Positions 18,970 to 28,533 of a DNA stretch of 64,000 nucleotides are shown in pieces (within the stretch, counting starts at the first letter, position 1; every line of letters starts with the position of its first letter). This DNA is from JARKPK01 sp964631235. Its GTDB lineage: Bacteria > Planctomycetota > Planctomycetia > Pirellulales > Thermoguttaceae. The notes under the pieces were generated by a model. That model was not told the DNA's origin and searched no databases. It saw nothing but the letters and a program-made list of their open reading frames with translations. The translations under genes were made by a program, and so were the position numbers. The stretch covers positions 30,016 to 94,015 of the forward strand of contig CAZVZX010000018.1 of NCBI GenBank assembly GCA_964631235.1. The letters are read 5' to 3'.

Positions 18970-20235
18970 ATGCATGCACGACTGATGCCCCGCCGCCTGT
19001 TCTCGTTGATTGCTTCGGGCATGGTGACGCTGTCGGTTGTTGCGGCCATTGACGCGGCCGAAGCGCAATGGCCGCGATTCCACGGCCCAAAGGGAGACAA
19101 CATCTCGCGCGAAACCGGCTTGCTCAAGTCGTGGCCCGACGATGGCCCAGCTCTCCTTTGGAAAGCCGAAGGCCTTGGCGAGGGCTATGCAACGGTGGCC
19201 ATTGCCGATGGTTTGATCTTTACCGCCGGCAACAAAGACGACAAAACGATGCTTACCGCGTTAGACCTTTCGGGCAAGCAAGTATGGCAGAAGCCGGTTG
19301 GGCCCGCCTGGACCCGCGACTACCCTGGCACGCGCGCCACGCCGACGATTGCCGATGGACGGCTGTACTACGAAACCCCGTTGGGCGATGTGGTTTGCTT
19401 GAATGCGAAAAACGGCGAAAAAATCTGGAGCGTCAACATCTTGGAAAAGTTCGGCGGCGAGAATATCCGCTGGGGGTTGTCCGAGTCGATCGTGCTCGAC
19501 GGCGATCGGCTGATTTGCTGCCCCGGCGGGCCGGAAACCGCGGTCGTGGCCCTGAAAACATCCGACGGTTCATTGGTTTGGAAGTCGCCCTCGGTCGGCG
19601 ATGCCACGGCCTACGCCACTCCGCGAATTGCGGAGTTCGCCGGCATCCGCATGGTGCTGACGCTTACGGCCAAGGCCATTTTGGCGGTTAACGCCGACAA
19701 CGGCGATCTGCTTTTCCGACACCCGCACGAGACAAGCTACGATGTCAACGTGCTAACGCCCATCGTTCACGACGGCCAGGTGTTTGTCAGCACCGGCTAC
19801 GGACGAGGCTCGGTAGCGCTGCGACTGAAAGCGGCCGGCGGAAAGATCGAGGCGGAACAAGCGTGGGAATCGAAAGAAATGGACAACCACCACGGAGGCG
19901 TGATCTTCCTGGACGGCTATCTCTACGGCACCACGCACAACAAGAATCGCGACAAGCTCGTCTGCCTCGAATGGAAGACCGGCGAAATGCGATGGGCCGA
20001 AAAGATGGTCGGCAAAGGCGCGATGACGTATGCCGATGGCCTGTTCTACTGCTGGAGCGAGAAAGGTTTGGTCGGACTGGTCAAGGCGTCGCCCGAGGGG
20101 GCTGAACTCATCAGCAAATTCAAGATCCCCGAAGGCGGCGAAGGGCCGACTTGGGCGCACCCGGTCGTTTGCGGCGGACGGCTCTACCTCCGTCACGGCG
20201 ACCTTCTGTTCGTGTATGACGTGAAGGCCCGCTAA
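18970..20235 (+). CDS. Exported PQQ-type beta-propeller protein
   Basis: Predicted 421-residue exported protein. The signal peptide (RRLFSLIASGMVTLSVVAAIDAAEA) is followed by WPRFHGPKGDN, the classic opening of planctomycete PQQ-binding-like propellers, and by repeated blades of the pattern LDLSGKQVWQKPVG, LNAKNGEKIWSVNI, LKTSDGSLVWKSP and LEWKTGEMRWAEKM. The blades resemble quinoprotein alcohol dehydrogenases and BamB, but no calcium/PQQ catalytic residues could be identified, so a scaffold or binding role is as likely as a dehydrogenase. AAGGAG at 18955-18960 supports the ATG at 18970. A sulfatase gene follows about 350 bp downstream in the same direction. Confidence 0.88.
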   Translation: MHARLMPRRLFSLIASGMVTLSVVAAIDAAEAQWPRFHGPKGDNISRETGLLKSWPDDGPALLWKAEGLGEGYATVAIADGLIFTAGNKDDKTMLTALDLSGKQVWQKPVGPAWTRDYPGTRATPTIADGRLYYETPLGDVVCLNAKNGEKIWSVNILEKFGGENIRWGLSESIVLDGDRLICCPGGPETAVVALKTSDGSLVWKSPSVGDATAYATPRIAEFAGIRMVLTLTAKAILAVNADNGDLLFRHPHETSYDVNVLTPIVHDGQVFVSTGYGRGSVALRLKAAGGKIEAEQAWESKEMDNHHGGVIFLDGYLYGTTHNKNRDKLVCLEWKTGEMRWAEKMVGKGAMTYADGLFYCWSEKGLVGLVKASPEGAELISKFKIPEGGEGPTWAHPVVCGGRLYLRHGDLLFVYDVKAR

Positions 20236-20583
20236 GGACCAAACGAGGCTCGCGCGAACATCGTCGTCCCGCAAGGACGGCGCGCTGCCTAGCCAACGGC
20301 GGTCCGCGATCGCGGTCGGTTGCGACGCCATGTTGGTGCTTTGCGGCGATCACGGCGAAGCGACGTTCGAAACCCTCGGCATGAAACCATCGGCCCCCGC
20401 TCGGCCCGCAACGAGGCCGTTCGGGGGCTTGGCGTTTCTTGACGCACTCCGCCCGCCGGCCCGATTGTTCGAGCCTTTCGGCGATGCGCTGGTTAGAGCA
20501 GCTTGCACGCCGGGCAACCGCGCGCCACAATGGCCCGCGTTCGAGGTTCCGCGTCGGCCATCGCCATCACGGGAGATTGTTCG
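20236..20583. other. Intergenic region before the sulfatase
   Basis: About 350 bp; no gene, repeat or clear promoter seen apart from the sulfatase ribosome-binding site GGGAG near 20571. Confidence 0.4.
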
Positions 20584-22074
20584 ATGAAACGATTCCTTGG
20601 CTGTCTTGCAGCAGCAATCGTGTTGATCATGGTTTGCGGCACCGCTTTCGCCGAGACGAATCGCCCCAATGTGCTTTTCATCGTTTCTGACGATCTGAAT
20701 ACGTTTCTCGGGGCGTACGGCAATCCGCTGGCCCGCACTCCCAACATCGACCGCCTCGCTTCGCGCGGAGTGAGATTCGATCGAGCCTACTGCACGTATC
20801 CCCTCTGCGGTCCGAGCCGCAATTCGTTCCTCTTGGGGCTTTACCCCAACAGCACGGGCATTCTCGAAAACTCCCAAATCTTTCGGCAAACGATCCCGCA
20901 GCAGGTGTCGATGCCGCAGGCCTTCCGGCAGGCCGGTTATTTCGTGGCCCGATTGGGCAAGATGTATCACTACAACGTGCCCAATTCGATCGGTACCGAC
21001 GGGCACGACGACCCGGCTTCGTGGGAGCTGGAATTGAACCCCGCGGGCGTCGATCGCTTGGAAGAGCATCCGCACATCTTTTCGCTGGTGCCGGGCCAGT
21101 TCGGCGGGACGCTAAGCTGGTACGCCTCGCCGAAAAGCGACGAACATCATACCGACGGATTGCTTGCCGCCGATGCCGAATGGGTACTGGAACGGTGCGC
21201 CCGACGGCGCGATCGGCCGTTCTTCCTTGCGGTCGGTTTCTTCCGTCCGCACACGCCCTACGTTGCTCCGAAGAAACCCTATTTCGACTGGTACGACGAA
21301 GACCGCATGCCGCTGGTCACCGGCGTGGAAGCCGATCAGGCCGACCTTCCCGCCTCCGCTTTGATGAGCAAAAAAAAGGAACATGATAAGCTTACCGATC
21401 CGCTGCGGCGGCAGTGCATTCAAGCCTATTACGCGAGTATCAGCTTCATGGACGCGCAGGTGGGCAAGGTGGTTGCCGCCCTCGACCGATTGGGACTGGC
21501 CGACGACACCATCATCGTCTTCACCAGCGATCATGGTTACCACATGGGCGAGCATGGGCTTTATCAGAAGATGAGCCTCTTTGAAGAGAGCACGCGGGTG
21601 CCGCTGCTGATTGTCGCACCGAACGTGGCAAAAAAAGGCTCCGTGGCCGAAAGCCCGGTCAGTCAAGTCGATCTCTTCCCGACGTTAGCCGAGCTAACCG
21701 GCATCTCCAAGCCGAAGAACCTGCAGGGGCAAAGCCTTGTGCCGATGCTCAAAGACCCGTCGCACGAAGGACGGGGATGGGCGATCACTCAAGTAACGCG
21801 AAATCGGCCGCGAGAGCGTTGGTTCGGCTACACCCTGCGCACGGCCCGATGGCGCTATACCGAATGGGACGAAGGTCGAGCGGGCCGGGAACTCTACGAC
21901 CACCAGAACGATCCCCGCGAACTGACCAATCTGGCCGAACGGCCCGACCATGCCGACACGGTCAAGCAACTGGCGTCTCAACTGCACGAGGCCGTTCGCA
22001 GCACCTTCCCACCCGACGGCAAGACACCGGCATTGCAAGAAGGGCTCTGGGCACCGGTGCTCGTCAAACCGTAA
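20584..22074 (+). CDS. Exported sulfatase, iduronate-2-sulfatase-like
   Basis: Predicted 496-residue type I sulfatase with a cleavable signal (MKRFLGCLAAAIVLIMVCGTAFA). RPNVLFIVSDDLNTFLGAYGN holds the metal-binding DD pair. The active-site Cys that is oxidised to formylglycine is C75 in the motif CGPSR. FTSDHGYHMGEHGLYQKMSLFEEST carries the distal Asp/His metal ligands and the iduronate-2-sulfatase-like GEHG signature. It would remove sulfate from exported polysaccharides. The Ser in position four of the motif shows that maturation relies on the Cys-type anaerobic or aerobic modifying enzyme, which is not encoded here. GGGAG supports the ATG at 20584. Confidence 0.93.
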   Translation: MKRFLGCLAAAIVLIMVCGTAFAETNRPNVLFIVSDDLNTFLGAYGNPLARTPNIDRLASRGVRFDRAYCTYPLCGPSRNSFLLGLYPNSTGILENSQIFRQTIPQQVSMPQAFRQAGYFVARLGKMYHYNVPNSIGTDGHDDPASWELELNPAGVDRLEEHPHIFSLVPGQFGGTLSWYASPKSDEHHTDGLLAADAEWVLERCARRRDRPFFLAVGFFRPHTPYVAPKKPYFDWYDEDRMPLVTGVEADQADLPASALMSKKKEHDKLTDPLRRQCIQAYYASISFMDAQVGKVVAALDRLGLADDTIIVFTSDHGYHMGEHGLYQKMSLFEESTRVPLLIVAPNVAKKGSVAESPVSQVDLFPTLAELTGISKPKNLQGQSLVPMLKDPSHEGRGWAITQVTRNRPRERWFGYTLRTARWRYTEWDEGRAGRELYDHQNDPRELTNLAERPDHADTVKQLASQLHEAVRSTFPPDGKTPALQEGLWAPVLVKP

Positions 22075-22104
22075 TGGGGCTGTTTTGTGGGATCCCGCGC
22101 TGAG

Positions 22105-22137
22105 ATCGTGCGGCCTGCCCGTCGAACGATCGACAGG
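22105..22137 (+). terminator. Hairpin after the sulfatase gene
   Basis: CGGCCT and AGGCCG flank an inner GTCGA/TCGAC stem near 22109-22136. There is no T-run, so this is at best a factor-dependent or bidirectional 3' end between the sulfatase and the convergent tRNA gene. Confidence 0.35.
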
Positions 22138-22152
22138 CCGAGAAGAGAGAAA

Positions 22153-22226
22153 AGCCAGCGGCGGGAGTCGAACCCGCAACCCCCGCATTACGAATGCGGT
22201 GCTCTGCCGATTGAAGCTACGCTGGC
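22153..22226 (-). tRNA. tRNA-Thr, anticodon CGU
   Basis: Read on the minus strand, GCCAGCG at the 5' end pairs with CGCTGGC at the 3' end, with T as discriminator base. The D arm is GCTTCAATCGGCAGAGC. The anticodon stem CCGCA/TGCGG encloses the loop TTCGTAA, giving anticodon CGT, which reads ACG threonine codons. The T arm is GCGGGTTCGACTCCCGC. Total 74 nt; the 3' CCA is not encoded. Confidence 0.95.
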
Positions 22227-22903
22227 GCGCGATTAAACGAAACAGATTTCGCCTGAACGCTGGTTGAAGGCACTTCACATCCAAGTCGCCCGACGCCGTC
22301 GGCTGGGAATGTCCTTCGCCCGACCGAGAACGATTTTCACCGGATGAATGAACGGGCGTTCACCAGGTTGCCGTGCGACTGCGACTGAAACGCTCTTGTC
22401 GTCGCAACAGAATAAAACCTACGTTACGAAAAGGATTACGTCAACGGGGGGACGGCGAGCCCGTGCGGCCGAGCAGCTCATATTCTTCGACGGTTCGTTT
22501 CGAACCGGCCTGGGTAACAACGTCGGATCGGACGGTTGCGTTCCCAAGGGGGAGCACCGCGGCCGATCGGGAAAACGAGAGACGGCTCGCTGCAACTGCA
22601 AAGGCAGACTATGCTCGATCCGATTCGCAAAAAGCTTGCAATGCGGACCGGCGTGCTTCTAGAATGGCGTTATCGGCTCCTAACGATTCAATTCGGTTTA
22701 GGCCAAGGGCGGTGGGGCAGGGGGATTCCGGACTACGGCATCGTTTGGATAGACCTACGGCGATCGGAAGGCGACCAACGGTGCCGGTAGAGGAGCGTTG
22801 CCGATATGCGTTGCCATGGCCTGCATGGCATGTTTTGCGGACCGATTCGGTGCAGAACAGCCTCGTTGCGCTGTTGCACCCAGCCCGGAAGAAGGACGAG
22901 CAG
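22227..22903. other. Gene-free stretch upstream of a small membrane protein
   Basis: About 680 bp. Open frames cross it, but without ribosome-binding sites or recognisable protein sequence. The tRNA-Thr promoter should lie on the minus strand just above 22230, but no clear box was seen. Confidence 0.35.
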
Positions 22904-23386
22904 ATGCCGGGAATGATGGGCTACTGGTGGTTTACGGCCGCGGCGATCAGCGCACTGTTATTGTTGGGATGGTCGTTGCGGCCTCAGCGGCGTCGTTCGC
23001 CGGCAAGCTTGTTCGCCTATGCCCGCCGAGAGTTCCGGCTCCGTCGCGAATGGCTCGAAGTTCGATTCATTGTGTTGGCCGCGCGGCGAAGTCCTTCGGG
23101 AATCGTTCGCTGGTCGGAGTGCTCGTTCGAGGACGACGTTTCGTTCGTCCGCAGCCGTGCCAGCGGGGAGCTGTCGGCCCTAGTAGAGATTGCCGTGCCT
23201 GTGGAAGACTCGTGCTGCGGCGACGGCCAGACAGTCAATCGGCGAGTGGGAACAGCGATCTTTCGTTTTCAGCGAAAGCGGTGGTCAACAGACGGTTGGG
23301 CGATTCTCAATCTGAATCCTGCCGAAGCGATCCGATTCTACCGCGAAGACTTTGAGATCGTCGAGCAAGAACCGGCGTCGCACTGA
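22904..23386 (+). CDS. Small single-pass membrane protein, unknown
   Basis: Predicted 160-residue protein with one N-terminal membrane helix (about residues 5-24, YWWFTAAAISALLLLGWSL), then a soluble domain rich in Arg, Val and Trp (EWLEVRFIVLAARRSPSGIVRW) ending in AEAIRFYREDFEIVEQEPASH. No family was recognised. The ATG at 22904 is preceded by AAGGA at good spacing; the frame is open much further upstream, but that part looks non-coding. It converges with cysI. Confidence 0.55.
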   Translation: MPGMMGYWWFTAAAISALLLLGWSLRPQRRRSPASLFAYARREFRLRREWLEVRFIVLAARRSPSGIVRWSECSFEDDVSFVRSRASGELSALVEIAVPVEDSCCGDGQTVNRRVGTAIFRFQRKRWSTDGWAILNLNPAEAIRFYREDFEIVEQEPASH

Positions 23387-23461
23387 ACGCGGCGGTACGA
23401 TCGGCTCCAATTCTGCGTGCATCTGCGCCGTTTGCCGCAGGTGTTTTCTCACCGCGGTGAT

Positions 23462-23499
23462 TTAGCCCGGTCGGCATTGTTTAGCCCGGTCGGCATTGT
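23462..23499 (+). repeat. 19-bp perfect tandem duplication
   Basis: TTAGCCCGGTCGGCATTGT occurs twice back to back (23462-23480 and 23481-23499), just beyond the 3' end of cysI. It is probably a replication-slippage product. Confidence 0.8.
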
Positions 23500-23510
23500 C
23501 GGCGGACTCT

Positions 23511-25229
23511 TTACCGCGACGAATGGAAGTCGCGGCCGGAGGTTACCGGTGCGACATGGCCGGCGCGGATCACATAATCGCCGAAACGTTCTCCGCTGCG
23601 TCGCTCGGCGGCGAACTGGCGAACAATCGGCTCGAGCGCGGCGAAGATCTCCTCGGTGTCCGCATTCTCTCGGAACAGCCGGTTCAGCCGAGTTCCGGCG
23701 TAGTCGCCACCAAGGTAGAGATTGTATCGGCCCAGCGCCTTGCCCACCAATCCAATTTCCGCCAAATAGGGCCGCACGCAACCGTTCGGGCATCCGGTCA
23801 TCCGAACGACGATCGGCTCGGAAGCCAAGCCGGCGTCGACCAGCATCCGTTCCAAGCGTGCCATCAATTCGGGGAAGTATCGCTCCGCCTCGGCCATCGC
23901 CAGCGGACAAAGGGGGAAGGAAACGCACGCCATCGACTGCCGGCGAAGGGCCGACACGCCCGAGCCGTCGTCGAGACCATAGCTCGCTGCGATCCGCGAG
24001 ATCTCGTCGCGGCGCTCGGGCGCGACGCCCGCGACGATGACGTTTTGGCTCGGCGTCAAACGCATTTCGCCGCGGTGGACTTTCGCGATTTCCTCCAATG
24101 CAGTCAGCAAGGGACGATCCGGCGTGTCGCGGAGTCGCCCGCATTCGACATAGAACGTCAGGTGGCTGCGGCCGTTCGGTCCTTCGGTCCAGCCATAGCG
24201 ATCTCCGCGCTCGGTGAATTCGAATGGCCTCGCGGGCTGCAACGGCCGGCCGCGCCGCTCGGCCAGCTCTTCGATGAACCAGTCCACGCCCCGATCGTCG
24301 ATAGTGTATTTCAGACGGGCATGCTTGCGGTTCGTGCGGTCGCCGTAATCGCGTTGAATCGTAACGACCTTCTCCGCCACATCGATCAGCTCTTCGGGCG
24401 CATGGAACCCGAGGATGCGGCCCACCTGCGGATACGTGGCCGGCTCGCCGTGGGTCATGCCCATGCCGCCGCCGGCCAACACGTTGAACCCGACCAACTC
24501 GCCGCGTTCGACAATCGCAATGAATCCCAAATCCTGGCTGAAGATGTCCACATCATTGCACGGCGGGATCGCAATGCCGATCTTGAATTTGCGCGGCAGG
24601 TAGGTGGGCCCGTAAATCGGCTCTTCGTCGCGTGTGTCGATCGCCTTGCGGCGCTCGATCCAAATTTCCTGGTAGGCACGGGTGCGGGGCGTGAGGTGTT
24701 CGCCCAAACGCTGAGCCCATTGCCATACCTTTTCGTGAATGGCGGATTGGTACGGATTGGGAGAACACATGACGTTGCGGTTCACGTCGCCGCAGGCGGC
24801 AATGGTAGAAAGCCCTGCCGCATTGATGCCGCCGATCACATCTTGCAAGTGCCACTTGATGATGCCGTGCAACTCGAACGCTTGGCGACTGGTCAACCTC
24901 AGCGAACCGCCGCCGAACCGCCGGGCCAGATCGGTCAGCGCCAGCCATTGATCGGCACTGACGGCTCCACCGGGCGCGCGAACGCGCACCATGAAGCTCC
25001 AAGCCGGTTCGAGTTTCTGCTTCGCCCGCTCGTTGCGCAGATCGCGGTCGTCTTGCAGGTAGCTGCCGTGGAACTTCAGCAGTTGGTTGTCGCGCTCCGG
25101 GATTCCGGAAGTAACCCGGTCGGCCAACGACTCGATCAGCGTGCCGCGCAAGAAGCGGCTGGCGGCCTTGTTGTGCTCGACTTCCGAGAGTTTTTCCGGC
25201 GGCGGTTGCGGGGGCTCGAAACGAGTCAT
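23511..25229 (-). CDS. cysI: Sulfite reductase hemoprotein subunit CysI
   Basis: Siroheme and [4Fe-4S] enzyme of 572 residues that reduces sulfite to sulfide in sulfur assimilation. Two ferredoxin-like NIR/SIR half-domains are present (about 70-135 and 345-410). The cluster ligands fit C435-x5-C441 (MACVSFPLCPLA) and C480-x3-C484 (MTGCPNGCVRP), the last also bridging the siroheme. SLRLTSRQAFELHGI is the conserved substrate-side motif. AAGGA 7 nt upstream supports the ATG at 25229. The gene follows cysJ on the same strand after about 125 bp, so both subunits are probably made from one transcript. Confidence 0.95.
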   Translation of the reverse strand: MTRFEPPQPPPEKLSEVEHNKAASRFLRGTLIESLADRVTSGIPERDNQLLKFHGSYLQDDRDLRNERAKQKLEPAWSFMVRVRAPGGAVSADQWLALTDLARRFGGGSLRLTSRQAFELHGIIKWHLQDVIGGINAAGLSTIAACGDVNRNVMCSPNPYQSAIHEKVWQWAQRLGEHLTPRTRAYQEIWIERRKAIDTRDEEPIYGPTYLPRKFKIGIAIPPCNDVDIFSQDLGFIAIVERGELVGFNVLAGGGMGMTHGEPATYPQVGRILGFHAPEELIDVAEKVVTIQRDYGDRTNRKHARLKYTIDDRGVDWFIEELAERRGRPLQPARPFEFTERGDRYGWTEGPNGRSHLTFYVECGRLRDTPDRPLLTALEEIAKVHRGEMRLTPSQNVIVAGVAPERRDEISRIAASYGLDDGSGVSALRRQSMACVSFPLCPLAMAEAERYFPELMARLERMLVDAGLASEPIVVRMTGCPNGCVRPYLAEIGLVGKALGRYNLYLGGDYAGTRLNRLFRENADTEEIFAALEPIVRQFAAERRSGERFGDYVIRAGHVAPVTSGRDFHSSR

Positions 25230-25354
25230 CCATCAATCCTTCTCAATCGGGGACCATGCGAGCCCGTATCGTAAAAAATATCGACGAAAAACGGAAGCGG
25301 CCGATGCGCCGAAAACAGAGAATCCCCGACGCGAGCCGCGTTCAACTGCGCGGG

Positions 25355-27328
25355 TCAATACACGTCGCGCTGATAGCGGTTTTGCCGTTGGAGTTCGGCC
25401 AAATAGTCGTCGGCGGCCGATCCGCTTAGCCCGCCTTGTTGTTGCACGATCGCTCGGAGCTGCGCATGTACGTCGGGCGCCATGGCTTTCTGATCGCCGC
25501 AGACATAGAAATACGCGCCCTCTTGCAGCCAATCGTAGATCTCGCGGGCGCGTTCGGCCATGCGATGCTGCACATAAACCTTCTGCGAGGTGTCACGCGA
25601 GAAGGCGACGTCGATTCGCGTCAGCAACCCGCTGCTTCGCCAGCGAAGCCAATCGGTTTGATAGAGGAAGTCGGTGCGAAAACGCCGATCGCCGAAGAAC
25701 AGCCAATTCTTGCCGGTAGCGCCTTGCTCTTCGCGCTCTTCGAGGAAGGCCCGGAACGGCGCCACGCCAGTGCCCGGACCAACCATGATGATCGGCGCAT
25801 CGGGATCAGCCGGGAGCCGGAAGTTGGGATTCTCGTTCGGATAGACCCGCACTCGATCGCCCGGAGAAACTCGTTCGGCGCAATACACCGAGCAAACGCC
25901 GTAACGCGCCCGCCCGTGCGCTTCGTAGCGAACCGCGGCGATCGTCAAGTCAACCTCGTCGGGGTTGGCCGCATAGCTGCTAGAGATCGAGTAGAGCCGG
26001 CCCGGCATTTTCCTTAGCCGGGAAATGAACTCGTTGGCCGGCACGCGGCGGATGTCGAAATCGCGCACCAGATCGAGCACGTCGCGACCCGAGGCGTAGC
26101 GTTCCAAAGCGTCGGCGTCGCCTTTGGCAACCATGTCGGCCAGACCGTCGCGCGAGAACTTCGACAACTGCTCCATCAGCGGCCGAGTCAACTGCGTGAG
26201 CTCGAAGTGTTGCAGCAGAGCCTCGCGCAATTCGATGTCGTGTTTTCCGACCCGGACAGGCTCATCCGGCCGCCATCCCATTTCCGAAATCAGATCGTCA
26301 ACCAGCGCCGGATGGTTCTCTGGAACGATGCCCAGAGAATCGCCGGGCGCGAAGCGAATGCCGGAGCCTTCCAAGAGAAGCTTGAGGTATCGCGTCTCTT
26401 TGTCGGAACCGCGTCCGTTCAGATTGATGTTTTCAATCACTTCGGCGTAGAACGGACTGCTCCGGTCGTACACGGGCTCTTCGGTGTCGAAAAGGGGCGC
26501 AGCCGGGGCCGAAAGCGCGACCAGCCCGCTTTGACCGTTCGACCCACACGCGCCCGTGCATACATGCCCGGCTGCTCCGTGGATCGATGCGCCCGCCGTT
26601 TGGCCCACCGTAGCCAATGCGCCGACTGCGTGCGCACCGCCGGCGGTCAGCTCCGCCAACGCCTCGGCCATCCATTGATCGGCCGATTCGCGGTAGTCCA
26701 CATCGCAATCCACTCGATCGCGGAGCCGCTTGGCCCCCAGTTCTGCCAGCCGCTGATCGATCTGGCGGCCTGTGTGGCAGAATTGCTTGTAGGTGATGTC
26801 GCCCAGGGCCAGAACCGAATAACGCAACGATTCGAGCCGTGGCGCACGCTTGCTGAATAGGAACTCGTAGAACTCCTTGGCCTTGTCGGGCGGTTCGCCC
26901 TCGCCGTGGGTGCTGACGACAATCAGCAAGTTGCTTAGTTTTTTCAACTGGCTCGGCTTGAATTCACTCATGCAGTGGACCGTCGCCGACAGTCCGACCG
27001 CCTTCGCCCGCTTCGCCAACTGCTGGGCCAGTCGGGCAGCGTTGCCGGTTTGCGATCCGTATAACACCGTCACCGGCTCGCCGACGGCGGCGGTCGTACC
27101 GACGGTCGGCGCAACCGACTCTTGCGCCGGTTTTGCCGAAACCACCGCAGCGGGGGCCGCACTGCCGACGGCCGCTGGGTTTGCCTGCACAACGCGCTGG
27201 AACGCGGCGAGATAACCGCTGAGCCATTGCGCCTGTTCGGCCGAGAGCGTACTAAGCAGTTGGTTCAACAGCGCCACTTGCTCGGCGTTGAAAGGGCTGT
27301 TCTCCACCTTCAACAGCGGTGTGCTCAT
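25355..27328 (-). CDS. cysJ: Sulfite reductase flavoprotein subunit CysJ
   Basis: Flavoprotein of 657 residues that passes electrons from NADPH through FAD and FMN to CysI. A helical N-terminal leader (1-75) is followed by an Ala-rich linker and a flavodoxin domain starting TVLYGSQTGNAARLAQQLAKRA (FMN). A second linker precedes the CPR-type FAD module with RLYSISSSY, and then the NADPH module with MVGPGTGVAPFRAFLEER and FFGDRRFRTDFLYQTDW. The C-terminus ends QRDVY, the conserved aromatic that stacks on FAD. The ATG at 27328 is chosen because GAGG lies 9 nt upstream and the upstream GTG adds only five residues. Confidence 0.95.
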   Translation of the reverse strand: MSTPLLKVENSPFNAEQVALLNQLLSTLSAEQAQWLSGYLAAFQRVVQANPAAVGSAAPAAVVSAKPAQESVAPTVGTTAAVGEPVTVLYGSQTGNAARLAQQLAKRAKAVGLSATVHCMSEFKPSQLKKLSNLLIVVSTHGEGEPPDKAKEFYEFLFSKRAPRLESLRYSVLALGDITYKQFCHTGRQIDQRLAELGAKRLRDRVDCDVDYRESADQWMAEALAELTAGGAHAVGALATVGQTAGASIHGAAGHVCTGACGSNGQSGLVALSAPAAPLFDTEEPVYDRSSPFYAEVIENINLNGRGSDKETRYLKLLLEGSGIRFAPGDSLGIVPENHPALVDDLISEMGWRPDEPVRVGKHDIELREALLQHFELTQLTRPLMEQLSKFSRDGLADMVAKGDADALERYASGRDVLDLVRDFDIRRVPANEFISRLRKMPGRLYSISSSYAANPDEVDLTIAAVRYEAHGRARYGVCSVYCAERVSPGDRVRVYPNENPNFRLPADPDAPIIMVGPGTGVAPFRAFLEEREEQGATGKNWLFFGDRRFRTDFLYQTDWLRWRSSGLLTRIDVAFSRDTSQKVYVQHRMAERAREIYDWLQEGAYFYVCGDQKAMAPDVHAQLRAIVQQQGGLSGSAADDYLAELQRQNRYQRDVY

Positions 27329-27615
27329 TCGTTGCGTCCTCACCTTCCAACGTCACTCCACGACCCGAAGATCTGCGATGCTGCACGGCATTGGCGCCGA
27401 CCGCGGATTGACTCTTGAATTGCCCTGCCGTTGTTTCAGATCGCTGAGAATCTTCAGGAATGTCCGAGCTGTTGCTTGCTCCTCCGCTGGAACGTCGCTG
27501 GCGGATTGCTGAACCGACCTTCAAGCCGTTGTTCGGTCTCTAATCCATTGTGCGGCACTGCGGGGGCCTGAGGCAAACAGAAACAGACATTTCATCTGAT
27601 CGCAAATGCGTCCCA

Positions 27616-27864
27616 TCAAATAATCGGCAGGCCATAGAGCAGTACTATAATCAACATAATAATAAATATAAAGCGTTTAGCCAAAACGTCAAGGTCAGAT
27701 TTGCCTTGAGACTTCGAGAAATGCTCGCCGCCAGAGCGTCGTGACCTGCCCTCGTCGCGCAAAGACCGACGCGATTGTCGTGCATTATCTTCGCTTCGGA
27801 CAATATGTTGGATGTCATTCTCGTGTAACGGGTTACACTTTGTTTCTGAAGGCAGTTCTGCCAT
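27616..27864 (-). CDS. Possible small tail-anchored membrane protein
   Basis: An 82-residue frame: a hydrophilic, Arg/Ser/Glu-rich N-terminal part and a C-terminal hydrophobic segment (KRFIFIIMLIIVLLYGLPII) preceded by DLDVLAKR. A GGAAGAGAG stretch lies just upstream of the ATG. Against it: codon usage is far more AT-rich than in all neighbours, and AT-rich DNA tends to spell hydrophobic residues by chance. The same bases can be read as the cysJ promoter. No homologue is recalled. Confidence 0.3.
   Translation of the reverse strand: MAELPSETKCNPLHENDIQHIVRSEDNARQSRRSLRDEGRSRRSGGEHFSKSQGKSDLDVLAKRFIFIIMLIIVLLYGLPII
27665..27692 (-). promoter_or_regulatory. Probable promoter of cysJI
   Basis: On the minus strand TTGACG (27692-27687) and TATATT (27670-27665) are separated by 16 bp in a conspicuously AT-rich patch. 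Transcription would begin near 27658, leaving a leader of about 330 nt before cysJ. Confidence 0.45.
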
Positions 27865-28414
27865 AACTCTCTTCCACGGAAACACTTGCGAACTGCAACT
27901 GTCATCGCCGGGCTGTCGCCGAGCCGGGGATTGCGCTGATGACACGGAAAAGGAAGACGGCCAGGAACACAGTGTTTGAACGGTCATCGAAGACCGAAGC
28001 GTTCGTGGCGGCCGAATCGCTCTCGAACGCGAGGCTGTCTCGCTTCTCCCGACAGTGCCTTATTTGTCAACCAAGTCTGTGGAATCGCATCGTGCGGGCC
28101 GCAGCGAACTTGGCCGAAAGCGATTTCCGGATATCGGAGGCCGTAAACGCCTCGATCACCGCGGAATCGGTCCTTCGGCAGCGGCCGACTCTTGGCCGGT
28201 TCTCTTTCGCAACCCATTGAACAATTCTGCGACAACTCGACAACTCGACTGCGTTACGGGTTGCGCTTCGGGTCGGCGGGCGATAAGATAATGGCGTCGA
28301 GAAGCATTCATCGCGGCGATCGATTGCGGCTCGAAAGCAGATAGCTCGCCGAGTCTTGGTGGGCTGGTTTGGTTTCCGCATCGGCGGCGTGCCGTATCGG
28401 CGACTGGGCGGCTC

Positions 28415-28512
28415 AATAGTCTCACACAACTGAGGAAACGGCCGAAGGGGCAGCAAAGCGGCTCTCTTGCGTGTGGTCGCCGTTTGAACTGCGTTCCCTT
28501 TTTGCGGTTCAA
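28415..28512 (+). repeat. Repeat family 1, copy 2
   Basis: Starts AATAGTCTCACACAACTGAG, has GCAAAGCGGC in the middle and ends CCCTTTTTGCGGTTC. It ends three bases before the ribosome-binding region of the gene at 28534, so it would be part of that gene's 5' leader. Confidence 0.6.
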
Positions 28513-28533
28513 GGTGGAAGGAAGGCAGCTACG

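Larger units (their letters stand above)
27329..28533. other. Long intergenic region between cysJ and a zinc-ribbon gene
   Basis: About 1.2 kb between divergent genes. It contains the candidate cysJI promoter in an AT-rich island (27630-27680), the doubtful small frame at 27616-27864 and a family 1 repeat (28415-28512). The cysJ leader shows several GC stems, but no known riboswitch consensus was recognised. Confidence 0.4.

Noticed and set aside
23496..25274. Very long open frame on the plus strand opposite cysI
   Set aside because: High-GC antisense shadow: composition follows the complementary codons of cysI, no family resemblance and no ribosome-binding site.
27329..27660. SAM or other sulfur-related riboswitch in the cysJ leader
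   Set aside because: Stems exist, but no conserved SAM-I, SAM-II or SAH core could be matched by eye.
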